This document shows, piece by piece, positions 34,073-42,850 of a stretch of 64,000 nucleotides of DNA. The stretch comes from an uncultured Erythrobacter sp. (lineage in GTDB: Bacteria; Pseudomonadota; Alphaproteobacteria; Sphingomonadales; Sphingomonadaceae): the NCBI GenBank assembly GCA_937899785.1, contig CALCCG010000184.1:36458-100457 (forward strand), read 5' to 3'. Under the pieces are notes generated by a model that had not been told where the DNA came from, did no database searches, and was given only the letters and a program-made list of their open reading frames with translations. Made by a program: the position numbers and the translations under genes. The first letter of the stretch is position 1; each line of letters opens with the position of its first letter.

Positions 34073-34240
34073 ACTCGCCCCCGTTCGGATCGCGATCCCA
34101 GGTGACAGCTTTAATTTTCGGCCAAAAGTGTCAAGCTTTCCCGACACCTATTCGACCAACAGCATCCGCCCCCAAACTCTCCACCGGATATGGCGGCGGG
34201 TGCCTTGCCCCGTGGCATTCCATCCTCAATCCTAGCGCCC

Positions 34241-34795
34241 ATGGCCATTCTTTCTGACAAATGGATTCGCGAGCAGGCGCAGACGCACGGCATGATTGAA
34301 CCGTTTGTGGAGGCGCAACGGCGCGAGGGGGTGATTTCCTACGGGCTTTCGTCCTACGGCTATGACGCGCGCGTCGCGCCCGAGTTTAAGATCTTTACCA
34401 ATGTGAACTCCGCCACGGTCGATCCCAAGGCGTTCGATGCGGAGAGCCTCGTCGACCGGGAAACCGATGTCTGCATCATCCCGCCCAATTCCTTCGCGCT
34501 GGCGCGCACGGTTGAATATTTTCGCGTGCCCGAAGATGTGCTGGTCATCTGCCTTGGCAAGAGCACTTATGCGCGCTGCGGGATCATCGTGAACGTGACG
34601 CCGCTGGAGCCGGGCTGGGAGGGGCATGTGACGCTGGAGTTCTCCAACACCACTCCGCTGCCCGCGAAAATCTACGCCAATGAAGGCGCGTGCCAGTTTC
34701 TGTTCCTCAAAGGCAATGAACGCTGCGAGACCAGCTACAAGGACCGCGCGGGCAAATATATGGGCCAGAAGGGCGTGACCCTGCCGCGGCTGTAG
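34241..34795 (+). CDS. dcd: dCTP deaminase
   Basis: Converts dCTP to dUTP for thymidylate synthesis. 184 residues from ATG 34241 (MAILSDKWI). Conserved segments: [52 protein letters not shown] with the catalytic Glu, [20 protein letters not shown], and the terminal [13 protein letters not shown]. Length is normal. Divergent from the serine hydrolase gene with a 168-bp shared upstream region showing no clear operator. Confidence 0.96.
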   Translation: MAILSDKWIREQAQTHGMIEPFVEAQRREGVISYGLSSYGYDARVAPEFKIFTNVNSATVDPKAFDAESLVDRETDVCIIPPNSFALARTVEYFRVPEDVLVICLGKSTYARCGIIVNVTPLEPGWEGHVTLEFSNTTPLPAKIYANEGACQFLFLKGNERCETSYKDRAGKYMGQKGVTLPRL

Positions 34796-34950
34796 AAGGC
34801 GATCCACCGCGCGGTAATCCGAGCGCGAATTGCGCCGCATCCTCGTTTGCCATGATACACTATCTCATCTAGTCACGCATGGTCAGAACCGGCGGAGAGA
34901 CGACGATATGAGCCACCCATCCTCGACAAACGCGCCGAGAAAGCCGGTTT

Positions 34951-36198
34951 ATGGCCCCTAGCGCCCAAACCACCACGCCGATCGCCCAAACGCCGGACAG
35001 CCCCGTGACGACCGCGGCCATCACCAATGGCGTCGCCCCCACCGGAGCCAAGTCACGGATCAACAGCCTGGATGCGCTGCGCGGATTGGCGGTGCTGATG
35101 ATCTTCGTCGTCAACATCAAGATGATGGCAAACGGGTACAACCATTATGCGGATCGATCTTTGTGGGAGGGCGCGTTCGATCCGGCGATCGGCTATGTCC
35201 ACAGCGTGTTTGTCCACGGCAAGTTCGTAACCATTTTCACCGCTCTGTTTGGCGCCGGTCTGGCCTTGCTGCTGGCGCGCGATCAACCCGTAGCGATGCC
35301 GATCGTGCTCAGGCGCCTGTTCTGGTTGGCGGTGTTCGGCGCGATCCACCTCATCTTTATCCGCGAAGGCGACATCGTCCTGCAATATGCGCTGGTGGGT
35401 GTGATCGCCATCGCCTTTGTCAGGCAAAGGGCGACGGTGTTGTTCGCTCTGGGCTTCGCGATCCAGGCGGCCCTGCTGTTTGCCGCGATCGTCTTCCCGG
35501 TGGAGTACACCGACATTCCCATTCTTTGGGAGACAGGGCCGGACACCCATTTGGAGGTCGAACGCATCATGCTGGGTTCGTTCGCCGATCATGTGTCGGC
35601 GCGCATCGATACGGTGAAGTTCTATCTCTTCGATCTCTTCATTGTCGGTTGGGGCTGGCTTGATAAGTTGTCCGTCATGATCTTCGGCATGGCGTTGTTG
35701 AAGACGGGTTTCCTGACCGGTGAGCTTGCGCCCAAGGCCTATCTCAAAATCGGCGTTGCCGGTGCGCTGAGCGCGTCTTTGTTGATTGCGTTCCGCCTTT
35801 CGGGCGGGGCTGAACTGCCCTATGGCGAGAATGCGCTGAACGCGCTTTGGATCTTGCATCGGTTTGGCGGAGCCATGGCCTGGTCGGCCCTGGTCGTCGG
35901 CGCGGTTGCCATGGGCTGGCGCGCGGCGGCGCTGGCGGCGGCAGGACGGGCGGCCTTTTCGATCTACATATTGCAATCGGTGATTGGGCTGGCGCTGTTT
36001 TCGAGCCTGGGGCTTGGCCTGTTCGGCCAGCTCACGCTGGGCGCGTTGTCGCTGGTGACCTTGGCCGTGACGGCGTTTTTTCTGATAGCGGCGCCGCTGT
36101 GGTTTGCCCGCTACCGGTTTGGTCCGTTGGAATGGGCATGGCGCTCGCTCACCTATGGCGAAAGGCAGCCTTGGCTGCGCGCGGCCAAAGCCGGCTGA
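34951..36198 (+). CDS. DUF418 family integral membrane protein
   Basis: 415 residues with about 9-10 membrane helices. The N-terminal RINSLDALRGLAVLMIFVVN and the C-terminal FSIYILQSVIGLALF followed by PLWFARYRFGPLEWAWRSLTYGE (partly quoted) are hallmarks of the DUF418/YeiB-like family, related to acyltransferase-3 membrane proteins. Function unknown; possibly transfer of a group to an exported substrate. The ribosome site is weak (GAGAAAG). Confidence 0.88.
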   Translation: MAPSAQTTTPIAQTPDSPVTTAAITNGVAPTGAKSRINSLDALRGLAVLMIFVVNIKMMANGYNHYADRSLWEGAFDPAIGYVHSVFVHGKFVTIFTALFGAGLALLLARDQPVAMPIVLRRLFWLAVFGAIHLIFIREGDIVLQYALVGVIAIAFVRQRATVLFALGFAIQAALLFAAIVFPVEYTDIPILWETGPDTHLEVERIMLGSFADHVSARIDTVKFYLFDLFIVGWGWLDKLSVMIFGMALLKTGFLTGELAPKAYLKIGVAGALSASLLIAFRLSGGAELPYGENALNALWILHRFGGAMAWSALVVGAVAMGWRAAALAAAGRAAFSIYILQSVIGLALFSSLGLGLFGQLTLGALSLVTLAVTAFFLIAAPLWFARYRFGPLEWAWRSLTYGERQPWLRAAKAG

Positions 36199-36370
36199 CC
36201 GCGCGGCGCGCGCGGCGGCGTTCACAGTCTTTTGGCGCTGCGCGAGATTGCATTTTCCTACTCCCCCGCCACGCGCTCAGGACGCTAATGGAGACCGTCG
36301 CAATTTGGTCAGACCTCATACGCCCGCGGGCGGCCACCCGATGCAGAGTTTAGGAGAGGTCTGGCGCTTT

Positions 36371-36385
36371 GTTTGAGTGTCAAAC
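36371..36385. repeat. Perfect 15-bp dyad in a 350-bp gene-free stretch
   Basis: GTTTGA-GTG-TCAAAC, 165 bp before the oxidoreductase gene. It may be an operator or, read on the minus strand, part of a TTGACA promoter element. The rest of 36199-36549 has no ORF with a ribosome site and no recognisable RNA motif. Confidence 0.35.
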
Positions 36386-36549
36386 GGGCTGACGCGTAAG
36401 GTCCCTTTTGCGCTTTTGGACTGTGTAACCTGTGTCTCCTAAGCGGGGACGCTGATCGGGCGGGCTCGGTCGATGAAATGGGCCTTTGACTCTGCGATGA
36501 GCGGCGCGCATGGCGTGACACAAACAGACGGGAAAAGAGGAGAGCCCCG

Positions 36550-37728
36550 ATGGCAGAAACCGAATTCGACATCATCGTCTACGGCGCAACCGGCTACACC
36601 GGTCGCCTTGTCGCCGAATATCTGAGCAATCACTATGGCAGCGCGGACAACGCGCCCAAATGGGCCATGGCCGGGCGCAGCCAGGAAAAGCTCGAAGCCG
36701 TGCGCGATGAGATCGGCGCACCCGCCGATACACCGCTGGTGGTCGCCAACGCCGATGATGTCGTCGATCTTGAGAAGATGTGTGCGCGCACAAAGGTCGT
36801 GCTCACCACCGTCGGCCCGTATCAGCTCTATGGTGACAAGCTGGTCGCGGCCTGCGTCAAAACCGGCACCGACTACGCCGATCTGTGCGGCGAACCCGCG
36901 TGGATGGCGGAGAAGATCGAACAGCATCAGGCTAAGGCGACGGAAACCGGCGCGCGGATCTGCTTTTCCAGCGGGTTCGATTCGATCCCCTTCGATCTGG
37001 GTGTGCTGATGACGCATAAGGCCGCGAAAGAGCGGTTTGGCAAACCGGCCACGCGCGTGCGCGGGCGAGTGCGCGCTATGCAGGGCACGTTTTCGGGCGG
37101 CACCGCGGCCAGCCTTGGCGCGACGATGAAAGCGGCGGCCAAGAACCCGGCGATCATCGCGACGCTGACCAACCCCTTTGCGCTCACCCCCGGCTTTGAT
37201 GGACCGAGCCAGCCCACCGGCATGGTGCCGATGCTCGAAACCGATCTCGACAAATGGGCCGCGCCCTTCGTGATGGCGCCGATCAACACCAAGAACGTGC
37301 ACCGCACCAACTTCTTGCTTGGTCATCCTTACGGCGAAGACTTTCAGTATGATGAGATGATGCTGACAACTGCGGGCGAAGCCGGCAAGGCGGCGGCCAG
37401 CGCTGCGGCGGAACTGATGAAGAACCCGTTCGGTGCCAAGCCGCCCAAGCCGGGCGAGGGTCCAAGCAAGGAAGAGCGCGAGAACGGCTTTTACGACGTG
37501 CTGTTTGTCGCCGAAAACCCCGATGGAGATGACGCGCTGCATTTCGGCGTCAAAGGCAAATACGATCCGGGCTATGGCTCAACCAGCCGGATGCTTTCGG
37601 AAACGGGTATCGCGCTGCTTTCTTGCGAAGCGGAAGGCGGGGTCGGCACGCCCGGCGCTTTCCTGGGCGAAGCGTTGGTCGACCGGCTGCAAGAGCACGC
37701 CGAGTTGACCTTTGCGGTGGAGAACTAG
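36550..37728 (+). CDS. Saccharopine-dehydrogenase-like NAD(P)-binding oxidoreductase
   Basis: 392 residues with an N-terminal Rossmann fold (FDIIVYGATGYTGRLVAEYL, AMAGRSQEKL, VLTTVGPYQLYGD) followed by YADLCGEPAWM and CFSSGFDSIPFDLGV, matching the saccharopine dehydrogenase/trans-acting enoyl reductase family found in many proteobacteria and mycobacteria. Substrate unknown; the family acts on lipids or polyketides in mycobacteria. GAGGAGAG ribosome site. Monocistronic, closed by the terminator at 37744. Confidence 0.88.
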   Translation: MAETEFDIIVYGATGYTGRLVAEYLSNHYGSADNAPKWAMAGRSQEKLEAVRDEIGAPADTPLVVANADDVVDLEKMCARTKVVLTTVGPYQLYGDKLVAACVKTGTDYADLCGEPAWMAEKIEQHQAKATETGARICFSSGFDSIPFDLGVLMTHKAAKERFGKPATRVRGRVRAMQGTFSGGTAASLGATMKAAAKNPAIIATLTNPFALTPGFDGPSQPTGMVPMLETDLDKWAAPFVMAPINTKNVHRTNFLLGHPYGEDFQYDEMMLTTAGEAGKAAASAAAELMKNPFGAKPPKPGEGPSKEERENGFYDVLFVAENPDGDDALHFGVKGKYDPGYGSTSRMLSETGIALLSCEAEGGVGTPGAFLGEALVDRLQEHAELTFAVEN

Positions 37729-37743
37729 GCGCGCCGAAACAAA

Positions 37744-37771
37744 AGAGGCTCCCGCCCACGCGGGAGCCTCT
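37744..37771. terminator. Bidirectional terminator hairpin
   Basis: A 12-bp perfect stem (AGAGGCTCCCGC / GCGGGAGCCTCT) with a CCAC loop, preceded by an A-run. It stands between convergent genes (oxidoreductase stop at 37728, receptor stop at 37853). Confidence 0.85.
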
Positions 37772-37852
37772 CGGCGACCCAGGCCGAAGCCGGGCGCTGG
37801 GGGAGAGCTTCACGCCCTTGTTCAGGGCACAGCAAAGCTCTCCGGGACGGCG

Positions 37853-40030
37853 TTAGAAGCTCATCCGGACGCTGGCGCGGAAGTTGCGGCCGGGGAGCGG
37901 GACAAAGTCCTTGGTGAAGCTCGAATGGCGACGTCCGGTCGTGTCGAAGATGTTCTCGGCCGAGACCTGCAGGGCGATGTTCCGGTTGTTGCCAAACGGG
38001 CGGTAGGTGACAAAGGCGTTGACGAAGGCGAACGCGTCGGTCGGCGTTTCCTCGGCGGCGACCTCGTTCTGCTTGGCGAACCACTGAACCTCACCGCGCA
38101 CGTCGAACTGCTCGGTCTGCGCTTCGAGCGCGCCGTAGAAAGACGCGGGCGGAATGCGTGGCACGGCGGTGTTATCGGTGAATTCGGCGTCGATGAACGA
38201 GCCGCGCAAATCGGTGACGAGAGCAAAGCTGTCCGTGTCAATTACGGGGAACTGTACATCGGCTTCGACGCCAACGAAGTCTGCGTCCTGCTGCAGAAAG
38301 ACAAAGACCGGAAGCTCATCCTCTTCCTCGCCGGTGCCAAGCAGGTAGATGAAGTTTTCAAACCACTGGCGATAGATGGAAAGGCCGAACTGAACCGTGC
38401 CCACCTGGCCGCGGGCAAAACCCTCAACGCCCCAGGCGCTTTCGACTTCGAGATTGGGATCGCCGATCTCGAAGGTTTGCGTGGCCACGTGCGGACCGTC
38501 GGCAAACAGCTCTTCGCCCGCCGGAGCGCGCTCGGAGCGCGAGACTGTGAGGCCCAAGCGCACATCGTCCTGGTCGGGCGTATAGATAAGCGAAGCGGCG
38601 CCTGAGAGCAGATCAAAGTCACGCTCAAGCGCAAGCGGTTGGGATTCAACGTCGACCCTCTCGTAGCGGCCTGCGCCTTCAATCTGCAGGTCGCCAAAGG
38701 TAGCTTCCTGAACGGTGAAAAGCGCGAAGCTGGTCGTCTCGTTGGGCGGTACGAAGGCCTCTTCGCCCACGGCAGAGAAGTCGCGCGAGGCGTATTGCAG
38801 GCCCACCACGCCGCCATCGCGCTGCGCGAGTTCGATGCGGGTTTCAAAGCTCTCCGTGTCGAACACAGTGCCGACTTCGGGGCCTTCAAACTCGGTGTGG
38901 GTGTAGTCGGAGTAACCGGCACGAACCTTGAGGCGGTTAAAGAAGCCGTCACCAATGCCGATGTCCGCGCGGAAGTCGGCGCGCACCTGTTCAAGGCCGA
39001 TCGTGACGATCTCTTCGCCCTCTTCCTCTTCTTCCTCGCCGCCTTCGCCGCCTTCCTCTTCGCCGTGATGGTGGCCGCCTTCAGGGTTGCCGACGAGGCC
39101 GTAATCGGTGTCGTAATAGCCGACCGAGAAGCCAAACGTGCTGTCGCCCAGGATCACACCCACGCCGCCATTGAACGAATAGGTCTCGGTAAAGCTGTTG
39201 GGAATCGAACCTTGCTGATTGGCAGCCTCGCGCAGCTCTTCGGCTTCCTCGAACTCGCCCTCTTCCTCTTCTTCAGCGGCGTCAGCGAGCAGATCAGCGC
39301 GAAGATCCGGCGAAAGCTGGAAGCCGGGGATGTCAACGTCGCCAGTGTCGCGGTACGATCCGTCGAGGTGGAAGACGAAGCTTTCGCCCAGACCAAAGTC
39401 CAGCGAGGCGCCGCCGCTCAAAAGGTCGGTCGCTGTGTCGGCGGCGGCGAGCACGTCAAGATCAAAACCGCCCTGGGGCATTTCGGTCGGGATGCGGCGG
39501 TCAATCACGTTGACAACGCCGCCGATCGACTGGCTGCCGTAGAGCAAGGCCGCAGGGCCGCGCAGCACTTCGATGCGCTTGATGTTGAGCGGCTCGACCG
39601 TGGTCGCATGATCCGCCGAAGTGTTGCCGACATCGGCGGTGCCCACGCCATCGATGAGGACACGCACACGCTCGCCATCAAGGCCGCGCAGGATCGGGCG
39701 TGAGGCGCCCGGGCTAAAGCTGGTCGCGGAAACGCCGGGTATTTTGGTCAGGATTTCACCGACCTGCCCGTTAAGGTTGCGCTGGATGTCCTCTTCATCA
39801 AGCACCGTCTGGCCCGCGATGAAGTCGAGTTCCTGAACTCCTTGCGCGCTGACGATGATATTCGCTTCTTCGGAATCTTTGCCCAGAGCCTTGTCTCGTT
39901 CCGCTTCGATCTTGGTCAGCGGCTTGTCGCTTTCCGAGCCGTCTTCCGTGGTGTTGGCGAAAGCGGCTTGCGCGTTGAACGCAAAAACAAGCGTTGAGGC
40001 GAGCGCGAGGCGCGATACAGTCATGGTCAT
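37853..40030 (-). CDS. TonB-dependent outer-membrane receptor, ZnuD-like (zinc)
   Basis: 725 residues from ATG 40030 (GGGAAG ribosome site): signal peptide ending AFA, a plug domain (about 65-190; NIIVSAQGVQELDF, GVSATSFSPGASRPILRGLDGERVRV, RIEVLRGPAALLYGSQSIGG, all partly quoted) and a 22-strand barrel ending in RNFRASVRMSF. Two acidic stretches are striking: a Glu-rich loop at about 247-262 and a His/Glu cluster (GGHHHGEEE then Glu/Gly) at about 317-340. Such a metal-binding loop is the signature of ZnuD-type zinc receptors. A palindrome 40 bp upstream may be its Zur operator. Confidence 0.9.
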   Translation of the reverse strand: MTMTVSRLALASTLVFAFNAQAAFANTTEDGSESDKPLTKIEAERDKALGKDSEEANIIVSAQGVQELDFIAGQTVLDEEDIQRNLNGQVGEILTKIPGVSATSFSPGASRPILRGLDGERVRVLIDGVGTADVGNTSADHATTVEPLNIKRIEVLRGPAALLYGSQSIGGVVNVIDRRIPTEMPQGGFDLDVLAAADTATDLLSGGASLDFGLGESFVFHLDGSYRDTGDVDIPGFQLSPDLRADLLADAAEEEEEGEFEEAEELREAANQQGSIPNSFTETYSFNGGVGVILGDSTFGFSVGYYDTDYGLVGNPEGGHHHGEEEGGEGGEEEEEEGEEIVTIGLEQVRADFRADIGIGDGFFNRLKVRAGYSDYTHTEFEGPEVGTVFDTESFETRIELAQRDGGVVGLQYASRDFSAVGEEAFVPPNETTSFALFTVQEATFGDLQIEGAGRYERVDVESQPLALERDFDLLSGAASLIYTPDQDDVRLGLTVSRSERAPAGEELFADGPHVATQTFEIGDPNLEVESAWGVEGFARGQVGTVQFGLSIYRQWFENFIYLLGTGEEEDELPVFVFLQQDADFVGVEADVQFPVIDTDSFALVTDLRGSFIDAEFTDNTAVPRIPPASFYGALEAQTEQFDVRGEVQWFAKQNEVAAEETPTDAFAFVNAFVTYRPFGNNRNIALQVSAENIFDTTGRRHSSFTKDFVPLPGRNFRASVRMSF

Positions 40031-40069
40031 TGGGCTTCCCGATCCGTTGGAATTATCGCGCAATGCGAT

Positions 40070-40084
40070 GTGATAATGTATCAC
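40070..40084. promoter_or_regulatory. Palindromic operator candidate (Zur-like) upstream of the ZnuD-like receptor
   Basis: GTGATA-ATG-TATCAC is a perfect 15-bp dyad located 40-54 bp before the receptor ATG. AT-rich dyads of this shape in front of zinc receptors are typical of Fur/Zur-family sites; the assignment to Zur is inference from the gene it controls. Confidence 0.5.
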
Positions 40085-40230
40085 GCGCTGACAAATATCG
40101 TTGCAAAGCGCAACCGGATGGCGGGTAAATTCCTGCGAATGGCACGCATTTGCCGACGAACGCCCGAAGGTGCGGCAAAATTGACACGCCCATATATCCG
40201 GTCAGGGGGACGGATGAGTTGGAAAGGAAA

Positions 40231-40305
40231 TGGAGCGGGCGAGGCGATTCGAACGCCCGACCCCAACCTTGGCAAGGTTGTGCTCTACCCCTGAGCTACG
40301 CCCGC
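40231..40305 (-). tRNA. tRNA-Gly (anticodon GCC)
   Basis: Minus strand folds as a complete cloverleaf: acceptor GCGGGCG/CGCCCGC, D arm with AGCTCAGGGGTAGAGC, anticodon stem CAACC/GGTTG around TTGCCAA (anticodon GCC), T arm GGGCG-TTCGAAT-CGCCT, discriminator T and an encoded CCA end. The mature length including CCA is 75 nt. Confidence 0.97.
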
Positions 40306-40584
40306 TCACTGACGCCTCGCAGGGCGCGCGTTGGCGCTTCCCTGCCGGGGAGGCGCGCCAACTAACAGCGGCTTTGGCGCGGCGCAAGAAGAAATTGGGA
40401 GGAAAATTTGCTTGATCCCGGGGCTCGCGCAGGCCAGCCCAATCCAGCGCTTCACAACGCGCCCCATGTGTCCCACATTGGAGCGCGTGCGGGCAGGCAC
40501 CGCCTTGTCCAAACCCGAAACACATCGCGCCATCCGTGTGAGAGGCCCCGCTTCTCACCGCGCGCAAAGAAGAGGAACAATCCG
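40306..40584. other. Gene-free region between tRNA-Gly and the thioredoxin-like gene
   Basis: Holds an imperfect GC-rich hairpin at 40330-40362 (outer stem GTTGGCGC/GCGCCAAC) of unknown role, and near its end the AGAGGA ribosome site of the next gene. No ORF with a convincing start is seen. Confidence 0.4.
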
Positions 40585-41511
40585 TTGGCCAGCATGGGTC
40601 TCAACATTGACGAACAAAAGGCGGTTGAGCGTTTTCGCAAAGACGTCGTCGAGCCGAGCCAGACCAATCTCGTCGTGCTCGATTTCTGGGCGGAGTGGTG
40701 CGGGCCATGCAAGGCGCTCGCCCCGATGCTGGAGAAAGTCTGCGCTGACTACGCCGACAAGGGCGTCGTTCTCGCTAAGGTCAATGTCGACGAAGAACCC
40801 TTCATAGCCGGCCAATTCCAGGTGAAGTCGATCCCGACCGTCTACGCGATGTTCCAGGGCCAGCCGGTCGCGGACCTTACAAACGCACGCAGCGAATCGC
40901 AGTTTAAGCAAGTTCTCGATCAGCTGCTGCAGCAACTGCCGATCCAAGCCGATGGCGCGCCGCAAGGCCCCTCCGCTGAAGAGATTGCGCAGTTCATCAC
41001 GATGGGCGACCAGGCGCTGAGCGATGGAGATGCGCAGCGCGCGGCCGGCATTTTTGCTCAGGTAACCGAGTTTGCAACCGATAACGGCCCAGCCCATGCG
41101 GGCCTGATCCGTGCGATGATCGCGCTCGATCAGGTCGCGGAAGCGCGACAGGTTCTGATCGCAGCCCAAGCGAATGCGGAAATGGCGAGCGATCCGGCGA
41201 TCACCGCAGCCAAAGCGGCGCTGGAACTGGCGGGCACGCAGGTCGACGATGGCGAGCTCGCAGGCCTCAAGGCCGCTGCCCTCTCCGATCCCACCGACAT
41301 GGAGGCTGGTCTGGCTTACGCCGAAGCCGCCTTCGCGGCAGGCGACCGCGACGCAGCTGCCGACACGCTCCTCTCCATGGTCGAAGCGGACCGCGAATGG
41401 AATGAAGGCGCAGCGCGCACCAAGCTGTTGCAGATCTTTGAAGCGGTCGGCCTCGAAGACGCTTGGGTGGTGACCGCACGCCGCCGCCTTTCAAAGATCC
41501 TTTTCGGATAG
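40585..41511 (+). CDS. Thioredoxin-TPR chaperone, CnoX/YbbN family
   Basis: 308 residues from TTG 40585, 8 nt after AGAGGA; ATG 40594 is the alternative. An N-terminal thioredoxin domain (about 15-120) keeps an active WCGPC motif (LDFWAEWCGPCKALAP) and the cis-Pro SIPTVY; the rest (about 135-308) is a helical TPR-like domain (EIAQFITMGDQALSDGDAQR and further helices). This architecture matches YbbN/CnoX, a holdase and redox chaperone; unlike E. coli CnoX both active cysteines are present. The Lon-domain gene follows by 7 bp. Confidence 0.9.
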   Translation: MASMGLNIDEQKAVERFRKDVVEPSQTNLVVLDFWAEWCGPCKALAPMLEKVCADYADKGVVLAKVNVDEEPFIAGQFQVKSIPTVYAMFQGQPVADLTNARSESQFKQVLDQLLQQLPIQADGAPQGPSAEEIAQFITMGDQALSDGDAQRAAGIFAQVTEFATDNGPAHAGLIRAMIALDQVAEARQVLIAAQANAEMASDPAITAAKAALELAGTQVDDGELAGLKAAALSDPTDMEAGLAYAEAAFAAGDRDAAADTLLSMVEADREWNEGAARTKLLQIFEAVGLEDAWVVTARRRLSKILFG

Positions 41512-41518
41512 GCCGGGC

Positions 41519-42130
41519 ATGTCCACGCGCCTCTCGATCTTTCCTCTTCCCGGAGCGGTCCTGTTTCCGGGCCTGCAACTGCCGCTCCACATCTTTGAAC
41601 CGCGCTACCGCGCGCTGGTGGGCGACGCCTTGGTGCGCGACCGGCGGATCGCGATGATTCAACCACAACGCTCAGTCGAAGGCGCACCGCTCTACTCGGT
41701 CGGGTGCGTGGGCCGAATTGGCGAGATCGAAGCGATGGATGACGGGCGCTACAACCTTATCCTGGAGGGCCAATCGCGCTTCAAACTGATCCGCGAACTC
41801 GATGTTGCAACCGCCTTCCGGCAAGTTGAAGGCGAACTGATCGAGGATGACGAGGACGAAACGCTCAGCCACGCCCAGCGCGGCGGGTTTGAGGACGAAG
41901 CGCGCGCGTTCGCCGATTCGCAGGGATATCGGGTCGATTGGGATTCGGTCGAGAGGCTTGACGATCAGTCGCTGATCAACGGGGTTTCGCAGATCGCCCC
42001 GTTTGACCCGGCCTCCAAACAGGCGCTGCTCGAAGCCAAGACGCTCACGGCGCGGTGTGAGCTGCTGGTGCAGCTGATGCAATTCTTCAGCCGCGGCGAT
42101 GGCGGCGAAGAGATCATGACGCTGCAATAA
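41519..42130 (+). CDS. Lon N-terminal (substrate-binding) domain protein
   Basis: 203 residues consisting of a stand-alone LON-SB/PUA-like domain: LSIFPLPGAVLFPGLQLPLHIFEPRYRALV (partly quoted), VGCVGRIGEIEAMDDGRYNLILEG, and a helical tail. No ATPase or protease part follows, so it is not Lon itself. Close linkage to the CnoX-like chaperone gene suggests a role in protein quality control, which is inference. Confidence 0.9.
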   Translation: MSTRLSIFPLPGAVLFPGLQLPLHIFEPRYRALVGDALVRDRRIAMIQPQRSVEGAPLYSVGCVGRIGEIEAMDDGRYNLILEGQSRFKLIRELDVATAFRQVEGELIEDDEDETLSHAQRGGFEDEARAFADSQGYRVDWDSVERLDDQSLINGVSQIAPFDPASKQALLEAKTLTARCELLVQLMQFFSRGDGGEEIMTLQ

Positions 42131-42142
42131 GGGCGCTGTTCA

Positions 42143-42161
42143 ATGCGACAGATTGTCGCAT
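42143..42161. promoter_or_regulatory. Perfect 19-bp palindrome, candidate TetR operator
   Basis: ATGCGACA-GAT-TGTCGCAT, centred about 54 bp before the TetR start. Size and position fit an autoregulatory TetR-family site. There is no T-run, so a terminator for the Lon-domain gene is less likely. Confidence 0.55.
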
Positions 42162-42205
42162 CGCAGAGCTTTGCGCGAAGCCCCAGGGTAACTAGACAGT
42201 TCCCC

Positions 42206-42850
42206 ATGAACCATCCAGCGACCCCGACCAGAGGTGAACGTACGCGCGCATGTATCGTCGCCTGCGCCTCGGCGCTGTTCTGGCAGCGCAGCTTTCACGC
42301 AGTGTCCGTCGATCAAGTGGCCGAAGCGGCTGAGGTCAACAAGGCGACGGTCTATCGCTACTTTGCCGATAAGCGCGATCTGGCCGGTGCGGTGGTCCGG
42401 CACAATGGCGTGATGACGCTGGAGTTGATCTTTCGCGCGAGCTTTTCCGATTATGACGCGCCGCAGGACCGCCTCGCTGCGATCTACCGCGCCGCCTTCA
42501 TGACGCACTCGCAAATGCACGCCAGCAATGGTGACATGTATGGCTGCCCGATCGTGGGGCTCTCATTGGAGCTGGGGCAGGAAATGCCCGAAGTCCGCGA
42601 GGAAGCCTCGCGCATCTTTGATGAGGTCGAACGCTACTTCACTGCAATTGCGCAGCAAGCGGTTGCAGCGCGCAGGCGGGCCGACGACCCAGCCGCCCTT
42701 GGCCGCACTCTGACCCAGCTGATGCACGGCGCCAACGCCTCTTCGCGCCTCGCCGTCGACGCGGGACGGGTGCTCGACGCGGGGCGCGCGTCGCTTGCGC
42801 TGATTGGATTTCCCGACACTCCCATTTTTCCTAAGGAACCTTCGCGATGA
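42206..42850 (+). CDS. TetR/AcrR family transcriptional regulator
   Basis: 214 residues from ATG 42206. The N-terminal helix-turn-helix is clear (SVDQVAEAAEVNKATVYRYF followed by ADKRDLAGAVV), with a ligand-binding C-terminal domain of unknown specificity (GCPIVGLSLELGQEMPEVRE). Its stop overlaps the MAPEG gene start by 4 bp, so it probably regulates that gene together with itself through the palindrome at 42143. Confidence 0.9.
   Translation: MNHPATPTRGERTRACIVACASALFWQRSFHAVSVDQVAEAAEVNKATVYRYFADKRDLAGAVVRHNGVMTLELIFRASFSDYDAPQDRLAAIYRAAFMTHSQMHASNGDMYGCPIVGLSLELGQEMPEVREEASRIFDEVERYFTAIAQQAVAARRRADDPAALGRTLTQLMHGANASSRLAVDAGRVLDAGRASLALIGFPDTPIFPKEPSR

Noticed and set aside
35053..36225. 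390-codon minus-strand frame opposite the DUF418 gene
   Set aside because: Antisense shadow; the plus-strand product has clear membrane helices and family motifs.
38639..39703. Plus-strand frame opposite the TonB receptor
   Set aside because: Shadow of the receptor's coding bias; no start signal or domain.
40140..40154. Sigma-54-like TGGCACGCATTTGC between tRNA-Gly and the receptor
   Set aside because: GG-GC spacing is 9 bp rather than the obligatory 10, and no flagellar or RpoN-type gene follows.
40330..40362. Hairpin next to tRNA-Gly as attachment site or terminator
   Set aside because: No repeat of the tRNA 3' end is seen nearby and no integrase; no T-run for termination.
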